This document shows positions 57,690-64,000 of a DNA stretch of 64,000 nt, in pieces. Positions within the stretch are counted from its first letter, which is position 1; every line of letters begins with the position of its first letter. A model generated the notes under the pieces. It ran no database searches. It was not told where the DNA came from and saw only the letters and a program-made list of their open reading frames with translations. Made by a program: the position numbers and the translations under genes. The DNA is from CAWCDJ01 sp963778675 (GTDB lineage Bacteria; Acidobacteriota; Terriglobia; Bryobacterales; Bryobacteraceae), in contig CAVZVI010000007.1 in the NCBI GenBank assembly GCA_963778675.1, positions 248,001-312,000 of the forward strand, read 5' to 3'.

Positions 57690-59663
57690 CTAGTTATGCG
57701 CGGGAGGGGGCTGCACGTCCGGCGGAATCGGGCTAGGCGGACGCGCGACCACACCGCGATACGCTTCGTCGAGTGAAATGTTCTGGTCGTTCAGGATCTG
57801 GCCCGTGGAGCGCTCCAGCTCTACCCTGGCTTTGGCATAGGCTGCCTTTGCCGCAACCTCGTTGGATTCGGCCGAAGTAAGCGCTTGCTGGTCCTGAATG
57901 ACGTTGTAGATCGTGGAGGCTCCCAGCGCGAGCTTCTTCTGTTCGGCATCGAGGGTCTGCGCCTGCAAGACAGTCTGCTTGGCTGCGGCAAGGTATTGAG
58001 CGCGAGCCTGGGTGAGCCCGATAACGGCATTCTGAACGTCTACGCGCACCTGATTCTCGAGCCGCTGCAAGCCGAGCTGCTGCTGCCGGTAGGTCAGCTC
58101 GTCATTGATGACCTGGGCCTGCGCAGCCCGGTTGCGGATCGGAATTGTCAGATTGAAGCCAACCGAATAGTTGGGAAAGTTGCGCGCGAAGAGCTGCCCC
58201 AGCACATCGGAGTAGCCGCCGATGAAGAAGGGGTTGTTGCTGTGTACCGTTCCAGGCGGCGCAGGCAGAGCGTTCGGCTGCCCGATCAGGCCGCTGTTGG
58301 AAAGGTTGGCAACTGCATCGAGAGTGGGAAGCAGGGCGTTCTTCGAGCCCCGCATGGTGAGTTGCTGGTTCTGAAGTTGGATCCGGCTCTGCGCCAGTTC
58401 CGGGCGCGAAGAGATAGCCATGGACATCAGGTCTTGAATGGGAGTGACCGGTTCGACGTCGGGAATGCGGATCTGGTCGGTCGGGATGATGTGAGCATCG
58501 GCGACGGAGGGGCTGGCCACGCCGGTGCGGCTGAGGGCCGTCTTGATGATGGTCTCCTGTTGCAGGACGCGCGTCTGCGCTACGGTAAGTTGTTGCTCGC
58601 CGGCAGCGATCTGGGCTTCGGCCCGCGTCACTTCAATGGGTGCCAGGGTGCCCACCTCGACCTGGCGCTTATTGTCCTCCCACAGGCGGGTGGCGGCGGC
58701 CACCGCTTCCCGGGCCACGCGGACGTTGTCGTTGAACGCAACCAGGTCCCAGTACAGGCTCATGACCGCCGCGACGGTCGTCTGCACCTGGAGCTTGAAG
58801 GTGAGGTCGGAAACCTCGCGGTTGTTCTTCGCGATATGGATCTGCCGGGAGTTGACCGCCAGGCCGAAGCCCTGCAGCAGGTGCTGCGTGATGCTGAGTC
58901 CGAGGGAACTGCTTGTCGACGGGTTGAAGTCGTTGCGCGGGTTGTTGCTCGTCACCGCGTTGTTATTCAGCCCGAGAGAGGCAACGGTTCCGGTGAGAAA
59001 GCCCTTCTGCAAGCCGAAGTTCGCCACCTTGGCATTCTGGACGAGGAAGTTCGTTCCGGTAATGAAGGCGCTGCTCTGAGGCGTGGTCGCATGGCCCCAG
59101 TTCAAGTTGCCGGTGATCGCCGGGTCGAGGCTGGGGATGGCGGGGCCGGAGGACTGCAAAACGCTCCCGCTCACGGCCGAGGAGGTCGCGGTGCTGGCCT
59201 GCGAGGAAGCGTTCTGGTTGGTGCCTGGCGTGGTGCCGGAACTGGCGACGGACGCGCTGCTCGGGCCGGCGGTAACCGTGGTCGAGACGCCGCGCGCGAA
59301 TCCGCCGGCCTGCGCCTGCTCGACCGCGGCTTCGGCGATCTGCGGGCCATATCGCTGGATCGCGATATCCAGGTTATTCTCGAGGGCGAGCGCGATGGTG
59401 TCCTGGAGCGAAAGGTAGAGGTTGCCACCGCGCAGCAGCGATTCGAGCCGGTTGGAATTGGCCAGGCTGGGCGGCGAGACCGAAGGAGCCTCGTACGGCG
59501 ATGTGAATCCGCGAAGAATGCCACGGGGAGCATTCACCACGGGGGCTGTGCTCTGCGGCTGGGGGTTCGGTGAGCCGGAGGGCTTATCGGCGGCCAGGAC
59601 GGCCGGCGGCGCTGCCATCAGCAGGACGCACAACACTGCAAGATACGGTTTTACACGGTACAT
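57690..59663 (-). CDS. TolC family outer membrane efflux protein
   Basis: A 657-residue outer-membrane channel. The ATG at 59661-59663 gives a signal peptide (MYRVKPYLAVLCVLLMAAPPAVLA) and has AGGAAGG at good spacing. The mature protein has an acidobacterial-style Ser/Thr/Gly-rich segment (about residues 130-180), then two OEP repeats: LGLSITQHLLQGFGLAVNSRQIHIAKNNREVSDLTFKLQVQTTVAAVMSLYWDLVAFNDNVRVAREA, and FNLTIPIRNRAAQAQVINDELTYRQQQLGLQRLENQVRVDVQNAVIGLTQARAQY. The tail is Pro-rich. No membrane-fusion or pump gene is adjacent, so its partner transporter lies elsewhere. It is divergent from pyrE across 49 nt. Confidence 0.92.
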   Translation of the reverse strand: MYRVKPYLAVLCVLLMAAPPAVLAADKPSGSPNPQPQSTAPVVNAPRGILRGFTSPYEAPSVSPPSLANSNRLESLLRGGNLYLSLQDTIALALENNLDIAIQRYGPQIAEAAVEQAQAGGFARGVSTTVTAGPSSASVASSGTTPGTNQNASSQASTATSSAVSGSVLQSSGPAIPSLDPAITGNLNWGHATTPQSSAFITGTNFLVQNAKVANFGLQKGFLTGTVASLGLNNNAVTSNNPRNDFNPSTSSSLGLSITQHLLQGFGLAVNSRQIHIAKNNREVSDLTFKLQVQTTVAAVMSLYWDLVAFNDNVRVAREAVAAATRLWEDNKRQVEVGTLAPIEVTRAEAQIAAGEQQLTVAQTRVLQQETIIKTALSRTGVASPSVADAHIIPTDQIRIPDVEPVTPIQDLMSMAISSRPELAQSRIQLQNQQLTMRGSKNALLPTLDAVANLSNSGLIGQPNALPAPPGTVHSNNPFFIGGYSDVLGQLFARNFPNYSVGFNLTIPIRNRAAQAQVINDELTYRQQQLGLQRLENQVRVDVQNAVIGLTQARAQYLAAAKQTVLQAQTLDAEQKKLALGASTIYNVIQDQQALTSAESNEVAAKAAYAKARVELERSTGQILNDQNISLDEAYRGVVARPPSPIPPDVQPPPAHN

Positions 59664-59698
59664 GGAGACCTTCCTCAGGATCTGTTTAACTTCAATGG

Positions 59699-59704
59699 TA
59701 TAGT
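59699..59704 (+). promoter_or_regulatory. Candidate -10 of pyrE, implying a leaderless transcript
   Basis: TATAGT ends 8 nt before the pyrE GTG at 59713, and no ribosome binding site precedes that GTG. Transcription would start about at the start codon. The symmetric TATAGTA also reads as TACTATA on the other strand toward the TolC-type gene. Confidence 0.4.
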
Positions 59705-59712
59705 AGGCGTTT

Positions 59713-60309
59713 GTGACGCCGCAAGCCGAATCCATCCTGGAGCTGTTCGAATCAACCGGCGCATACTTGAAGGGCCATTTCCGCCTCACGAGCGGGCTGC
59801 ACAGTGCGGAGTACCTGCAGTGCGCGCTGGTGCTGCAACATCCCGGAGCGGCCGAACAACTCGGGCGCATGCTCGCGGCGGAACTGCGCAAGGCCGCCGG
59901 CCCTCGTAAGATCGAAGTCGTGGTTTCGCCGGCGCTGGGCGGCGTGATTATCGGCCACGAAGCGGCCCGCGCGCTGGGCACCCGGTTTCTCTTCACCGAG
60001 CGGGACCCGGCGACCAAGCAGATGGCGCTTCGACGCGGGTTCACGATCGGCGCGGGCGAAGCCGCCGTCGTGGTGGAGGATGTAATCACGACCGGCGGCA
60101 GCACCAAAGACGTGATCGACGTACTGCGCGGAGCGGGAGCGGACGTACTGGCGGCCGGCTCGATCATCGACCGCAGCGGCGGAAGGGCCGACGTCGGCGT
60201 GCCGCGGATCGCCCTGGCAACCATGCAGGTGGCGGCCCATTATCCGGAACAGTGCCCCTTGTGCGCCCGCGGGATCCCAGTCGTCAAGCCGGGCTCGCGC
60301 CCCGTGTGA
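59713..60309 (+). CDS. pyrE: Orotate phosphoribosyltransferase PyrE
   Basis: A 198-residue type I phosphoribosyltransferase that converts orotate and PRPP to OMP in pyrimidine synthesis. Motifs: YLKGHFRLTSGLHSAEYLQCALVLQHP (substrate-binding), VVVSPALGGVIIGHEAARALGTRFLFTERDP, and the PRPP loop AAVVVEDVITTGGSTKDVIDVLRGAGA with the paired acidic residues. The start codon is GTG without a ribosome site. The C-terminal CPLCARGIPVVKPGSRP is typical of the longer OPRT group. It overlaps truA by one base (TGATG). Confidence 0.95.
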   Translation: MTPQAESILELFESTGAYLKGHFRLTSGLHSAEYLQCALVLQHPGAAEQLGRMLAAELRKAAGPRKIEVVVSPALGGVIIGHEAARALGTRFLFTERDPATKQMALRRGFTIGAGEAAVVVEDVITTGGSTKDVIDVLRGAGADVLAAGSIIDRSGGRADVGVPRIALATMQVAAHYPEQCPLCARGIPVVKPGSRPV

Positions 60310-61031
60310 TGCGCCGCATCCGGATCCGGGTTGCCTACGACGGCACCGCATTCCATGGCTGGCAGGTGCAGCCGGACCTGCCGACCATACAGGGCATTCT
60401 CGAAGAGATCGTTTCCGGGCTGGAGGGCCGCGCGGTTCATGTTGCGGGGTCCGGGCGCACCGATGCCGGGGTGCACGCACTGGGGCAGGTGGCGGCGTTT
60501 TCGATCGAAAATCCGATCCCGCTGCCCAACTTGCGGCGCGCCATCAACCGGCTGCTGCCGCCCGCCGTCCGCGTGCTTTTGGTCGAAGAGGTACACGCCG
60601 GGTTCCATCCGCGCTTCGACGCCAAAGCAAAGACTTATGAATACCGCATCGTGAGGGAGGAAGTCTGTAGCCCTTTCGAGTGGCCGTACGCACATCACTA
60701 CCCGTATCCGCTGCGGGAAGACCGTATGGCCCGGCTGGCCACGGCATTCGAAGGCGAGCACGATTTCACGGCATTCGCGGCCTCCGACGATCGGGATGCA
60801 GAGGGGAAATCCAAAGTGCGAACGGTGTTCGCGTCGGTGCTGGAGCGCGGGGAGGGACGTCTGATCTACCGCGTGCGGGGCAGCGGCTTTCTCAAACACA
60901 TGGTAAGGAACATCGTCGGAACGTTGATCGAGGCGGGCAGGGGGAATATCGCGAACCTGGAAACGCTACCGGAGAAAAGCGGGCCGACCGCACCGGCCAA
61001 GGGATTGTTTCTGGTGAGCGTGGAGTATTAG
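60309..61031 (+). CDS. truA: tRNA pseudouridine synthase A
   Basis: A 240-residue TruA enzyme that makes pseudouridine at positions 38-40 of the tRNA anticodon arm. It starts RIRIRVAYDGTAFHGWQVQPDLPTIQG, has the catalytic motif VAGSGRTDAGVHALGQVAAF (D52), FHPRFDAKAKTYEYRI, HDFTAFAASD and the closing GSGFLKHMVRNIVGTLIEAGRG. It is slightly shorter than E. coli TruA (270). The ATG overlaps the pyrE stop, so translation is coupled. Confidence 0.96.
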   Translation: MRRIRIRVAYDGTAFHGWQVQPDLPTIQGILEEIVSGLEGRAVHVAGSGRTDAGVHALGQVAAFSIENPIPLPNLRRAINRLLPPAVRVLLVEEVHAGFHPRFDAKAKTYEYRIVREEVCSPFEWPYAHHYPYPLREDRMARLATAFEGEHDFTAFAASDDRDAEGKSKVRTVFASVLERGEGRLIYRVRGSGFLKHMVRNIVGTLIEAGRGNIANLETLPEKSGPTAPAKGLFLVSVEY

Positions 61032-61165
61032 GATTCGGGCCGGCGGCGGCGAGAATGCGCGCGGGCCATGCTGAGGAGAATCCACAGCATGGCCCAACAG
61101 GCCGTCGCGCCGATGAGGAACGAAACCAGGCACACAACGGTGACCACAAGAATCGCTTCGAGCAC
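61028..61165 (-). CDS. Putative small membrane protein (45 aa)
   Basis: A short minus-strand frame from a GTG at 61163-61165: MLEAILVVTVVCLVSFLIGATACWAMLWILLSMARAHSRRRRPES written in one-letter code begins with a 28-residue hydrophobic helix and ends with an Arg-rich tail, as in single-span membrane proteins with the positive end inside. Only this short description is possible. It follows the OmpA-like gene on the same strand by 27 nt and overlaps the truA stop by 3 nt. No clear ribosome site is seen. Confidence 0.3.
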   Translation of the reverse strand: MLEAILVVTVVCLVSFLIGATACWAMLWILLSMARAHSRRRRPES

Positions 61166-61192
61166 CGGCGCGTCCGAGACACAACTACACTA

Positions 61193-62890
61193 CTACTTCG
61201 GGCACCCGAGACCGCTCACGGAGAGCGACTCGGCGCTGCGAAGGTTGGTCACCATGGCGGGCGTCTGGCCGCCGCTGGGGACGAACCACACAGCGACACG
61301 CCGCATATCCGCCTCGCTGCCGGATCCGGCTGCGCGTACGGAGGCGCCGCAGAAGCCCGACTCGAAGCTGATGCCGTTCTGATTGTCACCGATGGCATCG
61401 AGCATCACCTGCGACTGCGGAACCGACATGCAGACTCCGGTTCCCGCGGTGATGACGGCCGCCGCGTTCATGGCGCGCTTCATGTCGAGACCGGAGATTT
61501 TCTCATCGGGGGAGGAGTTTCCGACGAGGACGACCGTACCGGTCGGGTCCTTGTCCACGTAGGCGCGCAACTGTTCGAGCAGAACGCGCTTGCCGCAATT
61601 ATTGACGCGCGAGCTGTCGCGAGAGAACAGGACGTCTGGCAGACGGACCGGAGCCACGACGGCTTTCTTCACGACGTCGATTGTAGTGGTGGCCGTGCCG
61701 GTATTGCTGCAATCGGAGGCATTGGCGGTGATGGTGACGGTCTTGCGCTGTTCCATGTTGCTGGCAGCGCTGAACTGCACGCCGGTGGAGTCGAACTGGT
61801 CCCCGCTGACGGACCCTTCAGAAGCCGTGTAAGTCGGGGTCTGGATGGCGCACTTGCCGCACTGGCCCTGGAAATTCGAGGAGAGGGTGGCCTTGTCGCC
61901 ATATTCGACCTGTGCGGGGCTGGCGTTGACGGTCCCGGTCGGCGGCATGTACTGCTTAACGGTGATGCTGGTTTCCGCCTGGGCGGGGTTGAAGTTCGCG
62001 CCATTCAGAGCCAGGCTGATCTTGTAGGTCCCCGGTTGACGGCCCTCGGTGCCAAATGAGAAGGAGTGGCCCTGGCTGATCGGCTGGCCGTTGACGTACC
62101 AGACATACTTAAGCTGATCCGGGCTCGCGCCGCTGATGGAGGGATTCACGGTAACGGTGTCTCCGGGGCAAACTTCGGTGGAAGACGGCATCAGTTGCAA
62201 GCCGATATTCTGCTTCGGCATTTGCCGCGAGGCCTGGGGAGGAGGAGGAGGAGGAACATGCTTCTCGCCGCCGAACAGGAACGAAATGCCGGCCGAGTAC
62301 CGGATGTTGTCCTGGATCCGGTTGTCCGACAGCGCGAGGTTCTGGATGCGGGTCATGTAATAATCGACTGCACCGGGCCTGAAGCTGAGATGCCGGTTGA
62401 TCTTGATGTCGAGACCGCCGCCGGCGACCATCGCAAAATTATTCTGATGCGCCACCAGGCGGGCCGTGATGGGCTGCCCCGGAATGATCTGCCCGGCGTC
62501 ATTGAACTCGGGAAGAAATCCGCCGACCGAGGCACTGGCGGTATAGTAAGCGCCGCCGAACAGTGTCTGGACGTACGGCGTAAAACGGGACCATTTGCGA
62601 ATGCTGATGCGCGGTCCGAACAGGTAATTGAACGTCGTGTTGTCAATCGAGAATCCAGCGAAATTGCTGTTATGTACGGCACCGAGGTCCGCCACGCCGC
62701 TGATCCATTTGTTGAAGTTAAAGATGAACTGACCACTTCCGCCGTTCGCGCTGAATGACGAGAGAGTGGTAGCAGGGTTAAAGTGTACGTAGTTGTAACC
62801 GAGATAGGCTTCGACTTTAGGGACTTCCTGTGCAGCCGCCGACCCCACAATCAGTAAGGCGGCGCCCAAAACAGTAAAACACTTCTTCAT
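61193..62890 (-). CDS. OmpA-like outer membrane protein with Ig-like domains
   Basis: A 565-residue envelope protein from the ATG at 62888-62890 (signal MKKCFTVLGAALLIVGSAAAQ; AAAGGAG about 10 nt upstream). Residues about 25-225 form an OmpA/Ail-type eight-strand barrel (VEAYLGYNYVHFN, FGPRISIRKWSRFTPYVQTLFGGAYY, GGGLDIKINRHLSFRPGAVDYY, YSAGISFLFGG). A Pro-rich hinge (HVPPPPPPQ) leads to two Ig/PKD-like domains and a C-terminal OmpA-like periplasmic domain (LPDVLFSRDSSRVNNCGKRVLLEQLRAYVDKDPTGTVVLVGNSSPDEKISGLDMKRAMNAAAVI). That domain would bind peptidoglycan. The conserved Asp/Arg pair is not exact, so binding is uncertain. Confidence 0.88.
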   Translation of the reverse strand: MKKCFTVLGAALLIVGSAAAQEVPKVEAYLGYNYVHFNPATTLSSFSANGGSGQFIFNFNKWISGVADLGAVHNSNFAGFSIDNTTFNYLFGPRISIRKWSRFTPYVQTLFGGAYYTASASVGGFLPEFNDAGQIIPGQPITARLVAHQNNFAMVAGGGLDIKINRHLSFRPGAVDYYMTRIQNLALSDNRIQDNIRYSAGISFLFGGEKHVPPPPPPQASRQMPKQNIGLQLMPSSTEVCPGDTVTVNPSISGASPDQLKYVWYVNGQPISQGHSFSFGTEGRQPGTYKISLALNGANFNPAQAETSITVKQYMPPTGTVNASPAQVEYGDKATLSSNFQGQCGKCAIQTPTYTASEGSVSGDQFDSTGVQFSAASNMEQRKTVTITANASDCSNTGTATTTIDVVKKAVVAPVRLPDVLFSRDSSRVNNCGKRVLLEQLRAYVDKDPTGTVVLVGNSSPDEKISGLDMKRAMNAAAVITAGTGVCMSVPQSQVMLDAIGDNQNGISFESGFCGASVRAAGSGSEADMRRVAVWFVPSGGQTPAMVTNLRSAESLSVSGLGCPK

Positions 62891-62958
62891 AGCGAGATCT
62901 TCTCCTTTGGGACAAACGTCAGGCAGAACCTGAACCCCGGGTCCCACCAGGACCCTCA

Positions 62959-62975
62959 CGGACTGAACTAGTCCG
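62959..62975. repeat. Short inverted repeat upstream of the OmpA-like gene
   Basis: CGGACT/AGTCCG with a five-base spacer lies 68 nt upstream of the OmpA-like start, in a 242 nt gap. The gap also has a T-rich stretch near 63027-63036 but no clear promoter pair. It could be a regulator site; significance is low. Confidence 0.3.
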
Positions 62976-63098
62976 GTAATTGACCCCTGTGGATCTGTGA
63001 TCGGTTAAGAGCAGGGAGAGTTGGAATTTTTTTGGGTGGTAAAGCTGCCAAAAGAGACGGTAGTGCCGGTATTCACATCGCGCCTGCGGCCGGGGAAC

Positions 63099-63118
63099 GA
63101 TCACGCCGGCGCGTGATC
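63099..63118 (-). terminator. Perfect 8 bp hairpin after the S9 peptidase gene
   Basis: GATCACGC/GCGTGATC with a CGGC loop lies 14 nt past the peptidase stop on the minus strand. The stem is stable and well placed, but no T-run follows, so terminator function is only probable. Confidence 0.45.
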
Positions 63119-63132
63119 AGGCCACCTGCATC

Positions 63133-63999
63133 TCATTCTGTGGGTGCTTTTTCCCAGGTATAAGAGCGGCCCATCGCATATTTCTCGAACCAGTCTAGCT
63201 CTACGTTCATCTTGAACAGAACATGGCGCAATTCGGCCCATCCATGCGGCTCTCGCGGGGCAACGTAGAGATGGGTGGGAATGCCGTTGCTTTTCAGCGC
63301 GCGGTACATCTCCACCGACTGCGGCTCCGGAACGCGAACATCGTTCTGTCCCACAAGAAAGATCGTGGGCGTCTTTACCTTCCAAACATCTTTTAGCGGC
63401 GAGTTGTCCCAGTAAGCGGCTATGGGTGCGTCCTTCTGCCAAGGCGTGCCGCCGAACCACGGCGTCCGGTAGGTTCGCACGTCGCTCTGCGCGTACATGG
63501 AGATCCAGTCGGCCGCCCCCGCCCCGGCCGCGGCGGCCTTAAACCGGTCCGTTGCCGTGATGAGCTTGTCGGTCATGTGGCCGCCTGCGCTCCAGCCCAT
63601 GGCCACCAGGTGATCGGGATCGGCGATCCCAGTCTTCACCAGGTAGTCGACCCCGGCCAGCACATCCAGGTGCGAGTTCTTGAAGTAATGCCCGACCATG
63701 TCGCGCAGGAAATCGTCGCCGTAGCCGGTGCTTCCGCGATAGTTCGGCTGCAGAACTGCATAGCCTTTGGCCGCAAGAACCGGCACGTAGTTCTGGCCTC
63801 CGCCGAGGCCGAACTTATCGGATGACTGCGGTCCGCCGTGCGTCTGCACCACCAGCGGATAGCGTTTGCCTTCCCGATAATCGAGCGGATAATAGAGGAG
63901 TCCTTCCACGGTCACGCCGTCCTCACCCTTCCAGGCGATCCGTTCCTCCCGCGGCAGCTGGAAATCCCGCACCACCCTGTCGCAAACGGACGTAACTTT
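63133..63999 (-). CDS. S9 family peptidase, C-terminal part (5' end beyond the window)
   Basis: The frame is open to the window edge, so this is the last about 288 residues of a longer secreted or cytoplasmic peptidase of the acylaminoacyl-peptidase/prolyl-oligopeptidase type. Catalytic parts are visible: AVLQPNYRGSTGYGDDFL, VAMGWSAGGHMTDKL (nucleophile Ser), LVGQNDVRVPEPQS (Asp) and REPHGWAEL (His). It is the third S9 member in the window and differs from the others (GWSAGG versus GWSYGG). The propeller domain would lie to the right of 64000. A perfect hairpin follows its stop. Confidence 0.93.
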   Translation of the reverse strand, partial: KVTSVCDRVVRDFQLPREERIAWKGEDGVTVEGLLYYPLDYREGKRYPLVVQTHGGPQSSDKFGLGGGQNYVPVLAAKGYAVLQPNYRGSTGYGDDFLRDMVGHYFKNSHLDVLAGVDYLVKTGIADPDHLVAMGWSAGGHMTDKLITATDRFKAAAAGAGAADWISMYAQSDVRTYRTPWFGGTPWQKDAPIAAYWDNSPLKDVWKVKTPTIFLVGQNDVRVPEPQSVEMYRALKSNGIPTHLYVAPREPHGWAELRHVLFKMNVELDWFEKYAMGRSYTWEKAPTE

Positions 64000-64000
64000 G

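Noticed and set aside
1..64000. CRISPR arrays, insertion sequences and integrases
   Set aside because: No regularly spaced repeats, transposase motifs or integrase-like proteins were seen in any frame.

Overview
The window is GC-rich, densely coded DNA with no IS element, integrase or CRISPR array that I can see. The gene mix points to an Acidobacteriota genome, most like the Solibacteraceae/Bryobacteraceae. It has large TonB-dependent receptors with an N-terminal carboxypeptidase-regulatory-like domain, a MacB/FtsX-type 'ADOP' permease plus the remnant of a second one, Tat-exported sulfatases and Gfo/Idh/MocA oxidoreductases, many secreted S9/S10 peptidases, and a DUF3300-DUF2950 pair. This assignment is inferred from family content; there is no rRNA or marker-gene alignment behind it.

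Layout. 1-14195: end of an arylsulfotransferase-like gene, a sulfatase, a frameshifted S9 peptidase, a large TonB-dependent receptor, a YbaK-type deacylase, tRNA-Ser(CGA), a hybrid histidine kinase, a 0.5 kb non-coding gap, a second sulfatase and a second TonB-dependent receptor. That receptor is divergent from nikR (14256-14690) across a dyad-rich intergenic region, so it is probably a nickel or nickel-chelate receptor. 14742-22853: S10 carboxypeptidase, ADOP permease, class C beta-lactamase-like hydrolase, DPP4-like S9 peptidase and a decayed permease fragment. 22854-24462: AraC regulator, VOC protein, PchB/AroQ-like chorismate mutase.

24530-29799 is the most unusual part. It is a tight three-gene operon encoding an FkbH-like HAD enzyme fused to a phosphopantetheine carrier domain, a GT4 glycosyltransferase, and a second GT4 fused to a type II thioesterase. 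Short NRPS-like tail and linker motifs occur in all three proteins, yet no synthetase or ketosynthase lies in the window. It looks like a compact carrier-protein route in which a C3 (glyceryl) unit could be tethered, glycosylated and released.

29819-42701: TSUP transporter, DksA-type zinc finger, a conserved protein of unknown function, GH78 alpha-L-rhamnosidase, a frameshifted CehA/McbA-type metallohydrolase, TrxC-type thioredoxin, oxidoreductases and a PmoA-like protein. This reads as carbohydrate or plant-polymer catabolism. 42761-50616: DUF3300/DUF2950 pair, zinc alcohol dehydrogenase, archease-rtcB RNA repair operon, sugar isomerase-epimerase pair and a lineage-type secreted protein. 50676-55407: PhyH dioxygenase, MFS-SDR operon divergent from an HxlR-beta-propeller-MoaD-like operon across a perfect 21 bp palindrome. 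55415-64000: phosphoglucomutase, TolC-type channel, pyrE-truA, an OmpA-like protein and the C-terminal part of another S9 peptidase that runs off the window.

Two genes (1672-3745 and 35762-38015) carry single-base frameshifts that may be real or may be assembly errors.
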